This document shows positions 27,099 through 35,512 of a DNA stretch of 64,000 nt, in pieces. Under the pieces are notes generated by a model. The model ran no database searches, was not told the DNA's origin, and saw only the letters and a list, made by a program, of their open reading frames with translations. How positions within the stretch are numbered: the first letter of the stretch is position 1; each line of letters begins with the position of its first letter. The position numbers were made by a program, and so were the translations under genes. Source of the stretch: Lentisphaerota bacterium (GTDB taxonomy: Bacteria; Verrucomicrobiota; Lentisphaeria; Oligosphaerales; JABHEG01); NCBI GenBank assembly GCA_018676675.1, contig JABHEG010000223.1, positions 1 through 64,000 of the forward strand, in the 5' to 3' direction.

Positions 27099-27794
27099 GT
27101 GGACATGGAGAACGGAGAATCTGGTGCGCACCGGCTGGAGTATGACTTCGATGAATTCATCACGTTTAGAGCCGGGTTCTCCGGCAAGATCGGGGGATTG
27201 GAGGCGGCGCTGTCCTTTCTGCCGGCGGTCGACAAAGACGGCAACTCGGACTGTCCTTTCGCCGAGAGTCTCTACGCCAAGAAGGAAGAAGCGGCGGAAT
27301 TCGTGCCGGCCTGGATTGAGGATATGGAGGAGAACTACCTGCCGGCAATCCGTCGGGAAATCGAGAGGACCCAGAGCAATCAGGAGGTCCTAGACGAAGC
27401 GGTCAATGAGATGGGGCTCAACGCCGCTCAACAGCAGCTCTACCGAGGCCTGGATCGCCAACAAGGATATCTCCATCGTCTGATCGAGGAGATGCAGAGC
27501 ATGGAGGAGGACCTTGCCTGGGCAAGGAGGGTCCTCGATAAGTCCAACGAGAGAAAGTGGCCCAAAGGGAACCCGCGCAAACCGGTTGCTGCGCTGCCGG
27601 GGATGCTGCCCGGAACCGGGCGTCCTCTTCCGCGAGCCGAGAGCGCAGCGACGGAAGCATCGTCGGGGGGGGCGACCCTCGGCACTGCGTTTGGCCTGTC
27701 GCCTTCATTGTCGCCGGAACCCGCTTCCCTTCCTGCAGGGCTTGCAGATCTGCTGTCAGCGGGACCAATGCCGTCGCCTCGGCCGTATCTCTAG
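27099..27794 (+). CDS. Helical protein with proline-rich tail, unknown function
   Basis: A 231-aa protein starting at GTG 27099 or ATG 27105, five to eleven bases after the previous stop. Residues 55-150 are coiled-coil-like (AWIEDMEENYLPAIRREIE, LHRLIEEMQSMEEDL). Residues 155-231 are rich in Pro, Gly, Ala and Ser, and are probably disordered. No family is recognised. It lies in the middle of the Ubl-like operon and is followed by a WD40-like gene 20 bases later, so it is likely a structural partner. Confidence 0.55.
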   Translation: MDMENGESGAHRLEYDFDEFITFRAGFSGKIGGLEAALSFLPAVDKDGNSDCPFAESLYAKKEEAAEFVPAWIEDMEENYLPAIRREIERTQSNQEVLDEAVNEMGLNAAQQQLYRGLDRQQGYLHRLIEEMQSMEEDLAWARRVLDKSNERKWPKGNPRKPVAALPGMLPGTGRPLPRAESAATEASSGGATLGTAFGLSPSLSPEPASLPAGLADLLSAGPMPSPRPYL

Positions 27795-27813
27795 GAGGAC
27801 CAGGAGGGTGGCC

Positions 27814-29706
27814 ATGGTAGAGAGTACGAGAGCAGGAATGGCCCTGCTGGGCTTGGGCGGGGAGCGCCCGGGGGTTGTGGCGCTTTCGGGAGACGGCCGG
27901 CACTTAGCGCGAGTCGCGGAACTGGACGAAGGCAACAGCGTTTATGCGTTGGATGCTGCTCCTGATGCGTTGTCGCTTCTCTTGGGGAGCAGAGGGGGGA
28001 GTGTCCATTCCGTGCCATTGCCCTCTGACAGCGATCCAAGGGCGGGCGGAGCAGTTGGTGCAGCGACAGGGCTTTCCTCATTCCCTTCCGTCGGGGCCCC
28101 AGTGCTAAGCGTGTGCCACATGGGGGAGCATGGGGCCGTTGTCGCTTCTCTGCATGGGGCGTTCCTGTTGCCGACCGGAGACGCGAACGCGGAGCGGGTG
28201 ATTCTGGAAACTGAGGGAAGGGAAGTGTGTGCTCTGCAGCGCCTCGGACCGCTCTCGCTTGCCGGTCTCACGACGGATGGGCATCTACTGACATGGTCCT
28301 TGCCAGGTCCGGCCCTGGAGGCAGGAATCGCTGCCGAGGAACCGCCTGACTGCTGGGCTCTCGTGGCATTGGTGTATGACGTAGCGAGGGGAGCGATCTT
28401 CTATCCCGGTCGTTCAGGCACACTCGTCAAATGGGAGCCTGGCGAGCGAGGCGTGGAGACGGCCCCCGCACACGATAGGGGATGGTGCGCGCTGTGCGCC
28501 TGTGGGGAGCAGTTGGTCACCGTCGGACGCAGCGACGGGCGCCTTACGGTGTGGGATCTTGATTCGCTGATCCCTATAGAGCACGTGAACGGTGCCCCTA
28601 ACACAGTCGCCGCATGCCGGCATGGCCTCCCAACAGATCGACGCCTGCTGCTGATCGATACACACGGTGCTGCTCGGCTGGCGACGCTGGAGAGCGGGTC
28701 CTTGTCCGCAACTGTCGTGGCGGTTAGAGACTGCCGAACGGTGTGGGCTCTGGATGACCGCCGGTTGCACGCCACGACAAGAGCCGAGGCAGCCAAAGCC
28801 GCCCACCGGGTGACACTACAGATCATGTCCCTCAGGGACAAGGGCGATTTGAACCGTGTCGCCGTGTTGCACACGGAGCTGGAAAACCTGGGATATGCCC
28901 ATGTATCTCTCGCGCTGAAAGCTGAACAGGCGCGGAAAGAGCGGAACGAGATTCAGGAACTCCGAGTCCGAGAGCAGCTGACTATGGCAATGGGCGGAAC
29001 AGAGCCCCTGGGCAGAGACCTCGCGCTCCGCTACGCGCAGTTGCTTGAGAAGCACTGGCAGCTCGACGCAGCCGTGAGCATCCAGGCTCAGCTCCAGGCT
29101 CTGTGGCCATCCCTGTCCCTCCCGTGGGATGCCGACACTCTCACAACCAGATCCGCGGCAGCGGCCCAGACGGATGCCTTGGTTGTCCCGGACATCCCAG
29201 TCTCTGCAGTCATGGCGGCATCCCGGGTGACAGGCCGCCCATTGGCCGGGCGGTGGGTGTGCGCCTCTGGCAGGCCGCTGGTCTGCCGGGAAGGGACGCT
29301 GACCGTGCACGATATCCATCATCACGTGCAAGACCGGACGTCTGGCGCCGAAGCTGTGGGTGTACTGAAGGAGCTGGGCACTCTCAGGATCGTCAGTCGT
29401 GAGGGGGTCCGTTCGGCCGAGGTCCTACTGCTGTCCGAGGACCGCTCGCAAGGCAACGAAGCTTGGCAACTGGGAATCGAGGTAACACCCGCAGGCTCTG
29501 ACTCGGTGGTGACGGTAATGGCAGTCGTTCGCCCCGCTCTGCTGAGAGACTCTGCACGGGTTTCGGCTCGCCTCGAACAGGAGGGAAGAACGCTTGAGGC
29601 CATCGCAACACAATTCCTCAATGGCCTCGGCCGAGTGGTAACAGAGTCCCTGCGCCGGGCAATCACGGTGAGAGCGTCTTGCCGAAGGAGAGGAAACCAG
29701 CAATGA
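27814..29706 (+). CDS. WD40-like beta-propeller protein with helical insert
   Basis: The frame extends upstream through the preceding gene, but the ATG at 27814 has CAGGAGGG six bases before it and gives 630 residues. Residues 1-320 are short beta repeats of WD40 character; the clearest is VTVGRSDGRLTVWDLDSL near 235-252, with LAGLTTDGHLLTWSLPG earlier. Residues 325-430 are helical and charged (ELENLGYAHVSLALKAEQARKE, described by its ends). The C-terminal 200 residues are mixed and unassigned. Propellers usually act as scaffolds, here perhaps as a target-binding part of the conjugation machinery. It shares ATGA with the kinase gene. Confidence 0.62.
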   Translation: MVESTRAGMALLGLGGERPGVVALSGDGRHLARVAELDEGNSVYALDAAPDALSLLLGSRGGSVHSVPLPSDSDPRAGGAVGAATGLSSFPSVGAPVLSVCHMGEHGAVVASLHGAFLLPTGDANAERVILETEGREVCALQRLGPLSLAGLTTDGHLLTWSLPGPALEAGIAAEEPPDCWALVALVYDVARGAIFYPGRSGTLVKWEPGERGVETAPAHDRGWCALCACGEQLVTVGRSDGRLTVWDLDSLIPIEHVNGAPNTVAACRHGLPTDRRLLLIDTHGAARLATLESGSLSATVVAVRDCRTVWALDDRRLHATTRAEAAKAAHRVTLQIMSLRDKGDLNRVAVLHTELENLGYAHVSLALKAEQARKERNEIQELRVREQLTMAMGGTEPLGRDLALRYAQLLEKHWQLDAAVSIQAQLQALWPSLSLPWDADTLTTRSAAAAQTDALVVPDIPVSAVMAASRVTGRPLAGRWVCASGRPLVCREGTLTVHDIHHHVQDRTSGAEAVGVLKELGTLRIVSREGVRSAEVLLLSEDRSQGNEAWQLGIEVTPAGSDSVVTVMAVVRPALLRDSARVSARLEQEGRTLEAIATQFLNGLGRVVTESLRRAITVRASCRRRGNQQ

Positions 29707-31355
29707 CTGCACAGGAAAACGGCCAGGACGCCTCAAGCGCGGGAAATGGCGCCGAGAGACCAAGGGCAGGGACGACGGGGGCGCGTGGGGACGGCGGGTT
29801 CATGTCGCCCCGACGAACGGAGACCGCGAACCGACCTCTGGCAACCGTGGGAGATTACCTGTTCGGCCGCTACCGGATTCTCGAACGACTGAGTCGGAAC
29901 GGCAGGTCCGCCGTCTTCAGAGCTACGGATGATGTGCGCCGAGAGACAGTGGCGCTGAAGCTCTTGTTGTTCGGACAGAGGCAGTCTCTCCAGGCCGAAG
30001 CCTTCTTGCGGCAGACGCTGGCCATCGCAGAGAGGCTGACTACGGGAGACGCGTTCATCCAGGTCTACGACTGCCATCGGCGCCGAGCAGAGGGAGGAAC
30101 GTTGGTGGCGATTGCCATGGAATATGCCGACGGCGGATCGTTCCGAGATTGGCTCCACAGCAATGCCGGCGACGTAGGGGCTCGCCACAACGCCGGAATC
30201 GACATATTCCGGGACATCTGCTGTTGCGTGGCGGAACTGCATGCCTGCGGGGTGCTCCACTTGGACATAAAGCCTGGGAACTTCCTGTTCTTGCGAGAGG
30301 GCATCAGGCTTGCCGATTGGGAGACATCAGTCATCCAGGGCGAGGAGAGCAGTGCCACAGAGTGCGACGGGGCTCAAGGTTGGCGCTATGGGACGACCGA
30401 GTACATGAGCCCAGATGTCATTAGGGCCCACAGCGCTGCCGTGCTTGATGAGCGGGCCGATATCTACTCGCTCGGGATCATCCTCCACGAGCTCCTTTCT
30501 CCCACCTGCCGCCCCCCGTTCACTGGCTCACGGAGACGTGTGAGGGGTCTCCAGCTCGAAATGGTCCCTCCCGCACCGCCGGGGATTGCGGCGCCCTTCG
30601 TCCGCGTGCTTGACCGTATGCTCGACAAGGCCCCCTCGGGTCGCTATCGGACAGTGGATGAGATCCTCAGCGAAGTCGATCCGACAGACCATGGCAGTGC
30701 CGGGGGGGGAGCCCCACGTCCCGGAAGCGCAGAGGAGTGTGTGAAGCTATGGCACGACGTCGAGCTCAAGATGGCAGAACGGAGCTTCGCAGAGGCTCGA
30801 CATCTGTGCGACGCCATCCTGGAGTTGGTGCCAGATGATCCCCATGCACTTCAGGTGAAGGGACAGATTGAGGGGCGTTTTGCGGAGGCCGAGGGGATCT
30901 ATGCGCACATCGCCAACACGATGGGAAGCGCCGATCTGGAGGAAGCCCTTGGTCTTGTGCAAGAAGCCGTGGACATCTACCCGGAGCACCCGGCCGGCAG
31001 AATGGTCCAGACACAGCTTGGCCAACGCGGGGAGAGTTACAGGCAACACATGGCGCTGGCTCGCAAAGCAATAGAGGCGGGTGACCTCATCTCGGCCTGC
31101 TGCTATGCCAAGGCCGCGTGCCGTGTCAATCCCGGCTCCCCGATACCGGAGGCGATGCTCGCGAGGCTGTCGGAGCGATTGGAGCTGAGACGGTCCCTGA
31201 AAGCACAGGTGGAGCGGGCAGTCGCCAGCCGGGACTTCGGCCGAGCACTGCATCTGGCAGAGGAGCTGGACAGGATGGACGCCCAGCGTGTGTGCAAGCG
31301 GACGAAGGAAAGGCCCGGTCTGGTCGGACGCCCCCAACCAACCACGATCCGGTAA
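29703..31355 (+). CDS. Ser/Thr protein kinase-like protein with TPR-like tail
   Basis: A 550-aa protein from the ATG at 29703, which overlaps the previous stop (ATGA) and has GAAGGAGAGG upstream. The kinase domain spans residues 50-325: VALKLLL (K86), HLDIKPGNFL with catalytic D188, K190 and N193, GTTEYMSPDV, and ERADIYSLGIILHELL. Two features are unusual: the glycine-rich loop (LSRNGRSAVF) is reduced, and the DFG motif is LADWETS (D205-W-E). The aspartate is kept, so activity is still possible. Residues 350-550 are TPR-like helical pairs (AEGIYAHIANTMGSADLEEA). It has no membrane segment, so it is cytosolic. It is the last gene of the Ubl-like operon. Confidence 0.8.
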   Translation: MTAQENGQDASSAGNGAERPRAGTTGARGDGGFMSPRRTETANRPLATVGDYLFGRYRILERLSRNGRSAVFRATDDVRRETVALKLLLFGQRQSLQAEAFLRQTLAIAERLTTGDAFIQVYDCHRRRAEGGTLVAIAMEYADGGSFRDWLHSNAGDVGARHNAGIDIFRDICCCVAELHACGVLHLDIKPGNFLFLREGIRLADWETSVIQGEESSATECDGAQGWRYGTTEYMSPDVIRAHSAAVLDERADIYSLGIILHELLSPTCRPPFTGSRRRVRGLQLEMVPPAPPGIAAPFVRVLDRMLDKAPSGRYRTVDEILSEVDPTDHGSAGGGAPRPGSAEECVKLWHDVELKMAERSFAEARHLCDAILELVPDDPHALQVKGQIEGRFAEAEGIYAHIANTMGSADLEEALGLVQEAVDIYPEHPAGRMVQTQLGQRGESYRQHMALARKAIEAGDLISACCYAKAACRVNPGSPIPEAMLARLSERLELRRSLKAQVERAVASRDFGRALHLAEELDRMDAQRVCKRTKERPGLVGRPQPTTIR

Positions 31356-31459
31356 CAGAACGGAGAAGCTGACGGAATACAGGCTGTGTAGCGCATGGAC
31401 CGTAATTGGCACGGTGTCAGGTGACGCCGCCTACTGACCTTCCGGAAGGAGGATTACAG

Positions 31460-32629
31460 ATGCTAACAGCCGAGATAGGGCACCCCCCGACGCCGCATAC
31501 TCCCCCCCGTGTTCCCTGTCCGCTGAGCCGCCTTCCGCTTCTCGGTCTGGCCCAGCGGATCGCGCGTCATTCGGATCGGCAGGCGTTGCACGAGTTCCAC
31601 AATGAGCGGACACCGTTCCGTCGGTCCCACGGGTCCCGAATGCGTTTCGTCGAGTTCCTCAGTCTGCTACGTTCTGTTTCCGCGAGAGAACGTCCTACCG
31701 AGCTTGTGGATCGGGCACACGATCTGACTCTCGACAAGTTCATGCGTTTGCCGGCAGAATCGTCGGCTCGGGACGCAGGTGAAGGAGAACGCGGCAGGCT
31801 AGGGATCGACTGCCGGCGGTACTTCCTTGCATTCTCCGAAGCCGTGAACGGCAACGGGAAAGGGGATGAGCTGTGGGACGAACTCACTGCCGCCAACGTG
31901 CTGCAGAACTTCGTCTCCCGGCACTTCCGTCTCTCGCTGTATGAATGCCTGCGGAGCACGGATCGAACAAGGTACGTCTGGCGGGTGAACGGCTCCGAGG
32001 TAACGGTCTTGATGCCCCGAGGCATCGCCGGTTCGCAACGCCGCGCGTGGCTTCAGGCCCATGTTCCAAATCCCGACCTGTCGCGTCCGGGGGGACGTGA
32101 CCGCATCCAGGTCATCATCGACGAGTCTCTCGGGACCCAGAGCTTCCATTCTCTCGACGCCGACGACGGGCCACTCCACCTCGATGGAGCGTGCGAGCCA
32201 GCGTTTGATCCTTGGTCAGGGACCAGCGATGTCAGTATGGCGGGATTGGCAGAAGCGGTGGCGAACGAAAAGGCCGCGAACATCGATGCTCAGCGCACTG
32301 CAATACGGGCGCTGGGGCCGAGCAAGCTCCGGAAGCTGGTGCTGGAGATTTTCGCCGAACTCTCGAACGGGACCTACTCAGGCCAGACCATTGCCAAGCG
32401 GCACGGGCTCAGTCCGCCGACGTTCTCGCGTTTCGCTGGACTGGCCGCGACGTCTTGGAAGGACACGGACGCCAATGGGCCGCGCATTCCCGACTTGTGG
32501 GCGAACACGGCCTATGTGCTCACCATGGACCCAGTCTTCATGGAAGTCGTGGATGCGATGGGACTGTTGGGCGTTGTCAACGCGTCCGCCAGACAGGCTA
32601 GGACGGCGCGGAAAGGCGGTGCCAGATGA
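31460..32629 (+). CDS. DNA-binding HTH protein, first gene of the Lon-like operon
   Basis: A 389-aa protein; the ATG at 31460 has an excellent AAGGAGG seven bases upstream. No family is firmly recognised. Near residues 305-330 the sequence TYSGQTIAKRHGLSPPTFSRFA is a clear helix-turn-helix of sigma region 4 type, followed by a conserved-looking PDLWANTAYVL stretch. The N-terminal 150 residues are helical and could be a divergent sigma region 2, but no region 2 signature is visible. I infer a transcription regulator or sigma-like protein of this five-gene operon. It overlaps the next gene by ATGA. Confidence 0.5.
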   Translation: MLTAEIGHPPTPHTPPRVPCPLSRLPLLGLAQRIARHSDRQALHEFHNERTPFRRSHGSRMRFVEFLSLLRSVSARERPTELVDRAHDLTLDKFMRLPAESSARDAGEGERGRLGIDCRRYFLAFSEAVNGNGKGDELWDELTAANVLQNFVSRHFRLSLYECLRSTDRTRYVWRVNGSEVTVLMPRGIAGSQRRAWLQAHVPNPDLSRPGGRDRIQVIIDESLGTQSFHSLDADDGPLHLDGACEPAFDPWSGTSDVSMAGLAEAVANEKAANIDAQRTAIRALGPSKLRKLVLEIFAELSNGTYSGQTIAKRHGLSPPTFSRFAGLAATSWKDTDANGPRIPDLWANTAYVLTMDPVFMEVVDAMGLLGVVNASARQARTARKGGAR

Positions 32630-33120
32630 GCGATCAACTGCTGTTTCTACTTGAGCTCATTGAAGCCATGGATGCACCCGATTCCTGGCCCGCCATAGCA
32701 GCTGCCCTGGGACGCATCCAAATGCTCGGCGCATGTTTTGAGAACCGAGATGATGTGCTGCAATCTCGGGCCTTTGTCGCTGAGGTGGCACGAGCATGGG
32801 GAGTGGTATTCGAGGTCGCTCGCGATGGACGGAGAGTGGGGCTACTCGAGCCAATCGGTGGCCCGGAGACGAACTCACTCCAGGAGATTTCCCCAGGGCA
32901 TTACACCATCAAGCTGTTGACCGGCTTACTCATATGGGAAGGTGAATTCGCGCCGAAAGATGTATTGCTGCGGGATGCCTACCGGGACGGCGAATGGCCT
33001 GCCGCCGCGGGTGACACAAAGCCGGAGCTTCGCGGATGGAAACTGTTCGGAGGACGGGCAAGGATGGAAATCCTGCCCGGCCAAGATGCAGGAACCATGA
33101 GGATCACAATCAATGCCTGA
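32626..33120 (+). CDS. 164-aa protein of unknown function in the Lon-like operon
   Basis: It starts in the stop of the HTH gene (ATGA), and its end overlaps the start of the Lon-like gene by 8 bases, so all three are translationally coupled. The first 75 residues are helical (LLFLLELIEAMDAPDSWPAIAAAL, described by its ends), and the rest is strand-rich (TIKLLTGLLIWEGEF, RARMEILPGQ). I recognise no family and no catalytic residues. Its place between a DNA-binding protein and a protease makes an adaptor, anti-sigma or protease substrate role conceivable; that is inference only. Confidence 0.55.
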   Translation: MSDQLLFLLELIEAMDAPDSWPAIAAALGRIQMLGACFENRDDVLQSRAFVAEVARAWGVVFEVARDGRRVGLLEPIGGPETNSLQEISPGHYTIKLLTGLLIWEGEFAPKDVLLRDAYRDGEWPAAAGDTKPELRGWKLFGGRARMEILPGQDAGTMRITINA

Positions 33121-34801
33121 GCGCAGTCCCAACACCAACTATGTGGTCGGGCGGGCCATCTCTGTTCTGGTCTTGACACACACGGATGACGCCGTCGCCG
33201 CAACCACGGCCATCCACGCTGAGGCCCTCCCCGGTGGGCGACGGCGTCGCCTGTCATGGACGGGGCCAGTTCGGTTCGAATGCCGGGTCCGACGCCATGT
33301 GGCGAGGGTGGTTCTGCCCATCGTCGATGCCATCGGGCACGCACTGGGGCTTAAGCGTGGATCATTCGAGTTGTCCGCGACTAACATCGGTGCCGCATCA
33401 GCGATTGACGCAGGGGTGCGTGTCGGAGGCATGTCTGCCGATCTTCCCATTTTCCTGGCGATTCTGTCGGCCTACCTCGAACTCCCGCTGACCGATGACG
33501 TAGTGAGCACCGGGCACATCGCATCAAAGGCAGGCGATGTTCGAACGGTGGGCAACATCCCTGCGAAGCTGCGTGCCGCGATCTGGGCCCCAAGGCACCA
33601 CGTGTTTGTGTGCCCCGACGTCGATGCCGATTGCTCCGTGGAGGCCCTGTTGCATGGGGAGTGGGAGGATGCTACGGCGGCGCTTAGCGAGGCTAGAGGT
33701 GACATGCGAGTGGTGCCCGTCAACGACCTGCTCGAGCTTCTCGAAGCGGTCCTCTCGCCCCAAGCAGTTGTCCTGGCAGGACTCAGGGCGGGCTTCCACG
33801 GCCATCGCTCAACACCTGCCGGCGATGGGAGTCTCCCTGAACGCATAGGCGGCTACCTAGCGAGTATGGCAACCGAGGCGTTGGATTCCGTGGTTGGGGA
33901 AGCCCTTCTCGGTGCCGATAGCGAAGCGTCACGCGGCTTGCTCGATTCTTGGGCATTGTACCACATTCGCCGGGGAGAGTACCCCACATCGGGTGGGGCA
34001 TGGCTCCGGGGATTGCTGTCTGCCGTTCCGCCAGCCACGCGGCGGTTGAGGCTTGATTACCCGCTTCTGGATGCCGGTCTCCGAGATGGCCTGCTGGATT
34101 TGGCTCCAGCCTGCTCGATCAAAGATGCTGCGCTCCTGCACGTCACGGTCACCGACGAGGCTTCCGCAGCAGACACGTCGCGTGGGGGCTCTGTCCAGAG
34201 GCCCGAAGCAGATATGCGTGGCAGTGATGCGTTGGTGGCACTGTTGGACAAGATCAGCGCGCAGTCGCTGGCCGAACGGGTAGGCCTTCCGGTGGACGCA
34301 GCCCGGGCATCTTACGTGTTGGACAGCGTCTTGGTTCGCTCTGCGGACGAGTTTTTCGAGGCAACGGGAGCCTTCTACTTCCACCTGCTCAGGAGTCTCG
34401 ACGCCGTTGGCCCCGGAAGTACGGCCAAGGATCTGGGACCCGAGGCCCACGACATCATTGAGGAGGCATTCCGCCGGGAGGGAGGAATTCGCGCCGCCGT
34501 TGTTGAGGGGATGGAGGGAACGTCCGGAGGGATGAGGTCCGTGCTGGACCGCATGACCGAGCTCCTGAAATCCAAGAAGCGGGAGCAGTTCATCCGATAC
34601 GCCTTTGGGCAGGCCCTCGACCCATTGGACTACGACGGACGAGTGGAACTGATCGGGTCGCTCTTGAGCCGTCTCAAAGCCGACTTGCCACGGGACCTGG
34701 CGGAAGCCCCGCCCGAACGCTTCGCCTCGTGCTTCGACGCGGTTGTCCGCGCATACGCGCAGTCAATTGAGAATGTCAGCATGCTATTGCGTGCCATGTG
34801 A
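33113..34801 (+). CDS. Lon-like Ser/Lys protease with C-terminal repeat-type domain
   Basis: A 562-aa protein. Residues 1-210 resemble the Lon S16 protease fold: VGGMSADLPIFLAILSA with presumed nucleophile S108, DDVVSTGHIASKAGDV (the strand that in Lon reads as TGE), and VGNIPAKLRAA with K152 as base. The Ser-Lys distance of 44 residues is close to Lon's. There is no ATPase domain. Residues 370-562 form a helical domain with the motif GTSGGMRSVLDRM near 470. The same domain recurs as free-standing proteins in the next two genes. I infer an effector protease with a homotypic interaction domain. The GPSAG box of Lon is GMSAD here, so activity needs proof. Confidence 0.65.
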   Translation: MPERSPNTNYVVGRAISVLVLTHTDDAVAATTAIHAEALPGGRRRRLSWTGPVRFECRVRRHVARVVLPIVDAIGHALGLKRGSFELSATNIGAASAIDAGVRVGGMSADLPIFLAILSAYLELPLTDDVVSTGHIASKAGDVRTVGNIPAKLRAAIWAPRHHVFVCPDVDADCSVEALLHGEWEDATAALSEARGDMRVVPVNDLLELLEAVLSPQAVVLAGLRAGFHGHRSTPAGDGSLPERIGGYLASMATEALDSVVGEALLGADSEASRGLLDSWALYHIRRGEYPTSGGAWLRGLLSAVPPATRRLRLDYPLLDAGLRDGLLDLAPACSIKDAALLHVTVTDEASAADTSRGGSVQRPEADMRGSDALVALLDKISAQSLAERVGLPVDAARASYVLDSVLVRSADEFFEATGAFYFHLLRSLDAVGPGSTAKDLGPEAHDIIEEAFRREGGIRAAVVEGMEGTSGGMRSVLDRMTELLKSKKREQFIRYAFGQALDPLDYDGRVELIGSLLSRLKADLPRDLAEAPPERFASCFDAVVRAYAQSIENVSMLLRAM

Positions 34802-34830
34802 GAACCCATGACAAGAGAAGGAGATCCAAG

Positions 34831-35412
34831 ATGACTCGAATCCACCAACTGCTTGCAGCACTCGATGAACGACGAATCGCTCAGGACGTGGGAATTCCGC
34901 AAGACGAGGCTCGGATGTCTTTCCGACTCGAGCGCAACACGGTTCGGGACTGGGATGAGTTCGAGGCGATCATCGGCGCCTACTACAACCATCATAGCTC
35001 CCGCTGCATTGCGGTTGGCGCGAGGATGGCTCCACGGGATGCCAGGACTGAAGCAAAAGAGATCCTGGAGCAGGGATACCGACGGCAAAACGGTACGGTC
35101 ATCAGTGCCTACAACGCCGCCCATGACGGTACTGATGGCGGTCTCCGGATGGTGCTCGACATGATTGCCGATGCACTGCGGGAGAAAGCCGTGGCCAACT
35201 ACGTTCGGGATGCATTCGATCGCTTTGTCAGACCGACCGCGTGGGACGAGAAGGTGGAAATAGTCGGCCAGCTTCTGCAACTCAGCATGGTGCCCCTGGA
35301 TCCAAGTATCGATCGGGAGACCCCAGAGCGCTATGCGCACGATTATACGGAACTCGTCACGGCGTATGCCAGTGGTCTGCGGGCTGTGGGGAACCACTTC
35401 CGCCGGCTTTGA
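34831..35412 (+). CDS. Stand-alone copy of the Lon-like protein's C-terminal domain
   Basis: A 193-aa protein from the ATG at 34831 (AGAAGGAG upstream). It aligns over its whole length with residues 370-562 of the preceding Lon-like protein: IAQDVGIPQDEA matches LAERVGLPVDAA, DEFEAIIGAYY matches DEFFEATGAFYF, HDGTDGGLRMVLDMIA matches MEGTSGGMRSVLDRMT, and WDEKVEIVGQLL matches YDGRVELIGSLL. It is helical and has no catalytic motif. A likely role is to bind the same domain in the protease and so control its assembly, but this is inferred from the repetition alone. Confidence 0.65.
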   Translation: MTRIHQLLAALDERRIAQDVGIPQDEARMSFRLERNTVRDWDEFEAIIGAYYNHHSSRCIAVGARMAPRDARTEAKEILEQGYRRQNGTVISAYNAAHDGTDGGLRMVLDMIADALREKAVANYVRDAFDRFVRPTAWDEKVEIVGQLLQLSMVPLDPSIDRETPERYAHDYTELVTAYASGLRAVGNHFRRL

Positions 35413-35512
35413 CAATCATCCTCCACACCGGGCGAAATCTGTTCTGTGCCTATGCGGGGCGATTGCTTCTGGGGGTCGTCTCAGCATAGCAGAAGAAAAG
35501 GATGAACAGGAT

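Noticed and set aside
20503..31355. Assignment to type VII secretion
   Set aside because: There are no membrane components and the ATPase has a single motor domain; JAMM, E2-like and E1-like genes are not part of that pathway.
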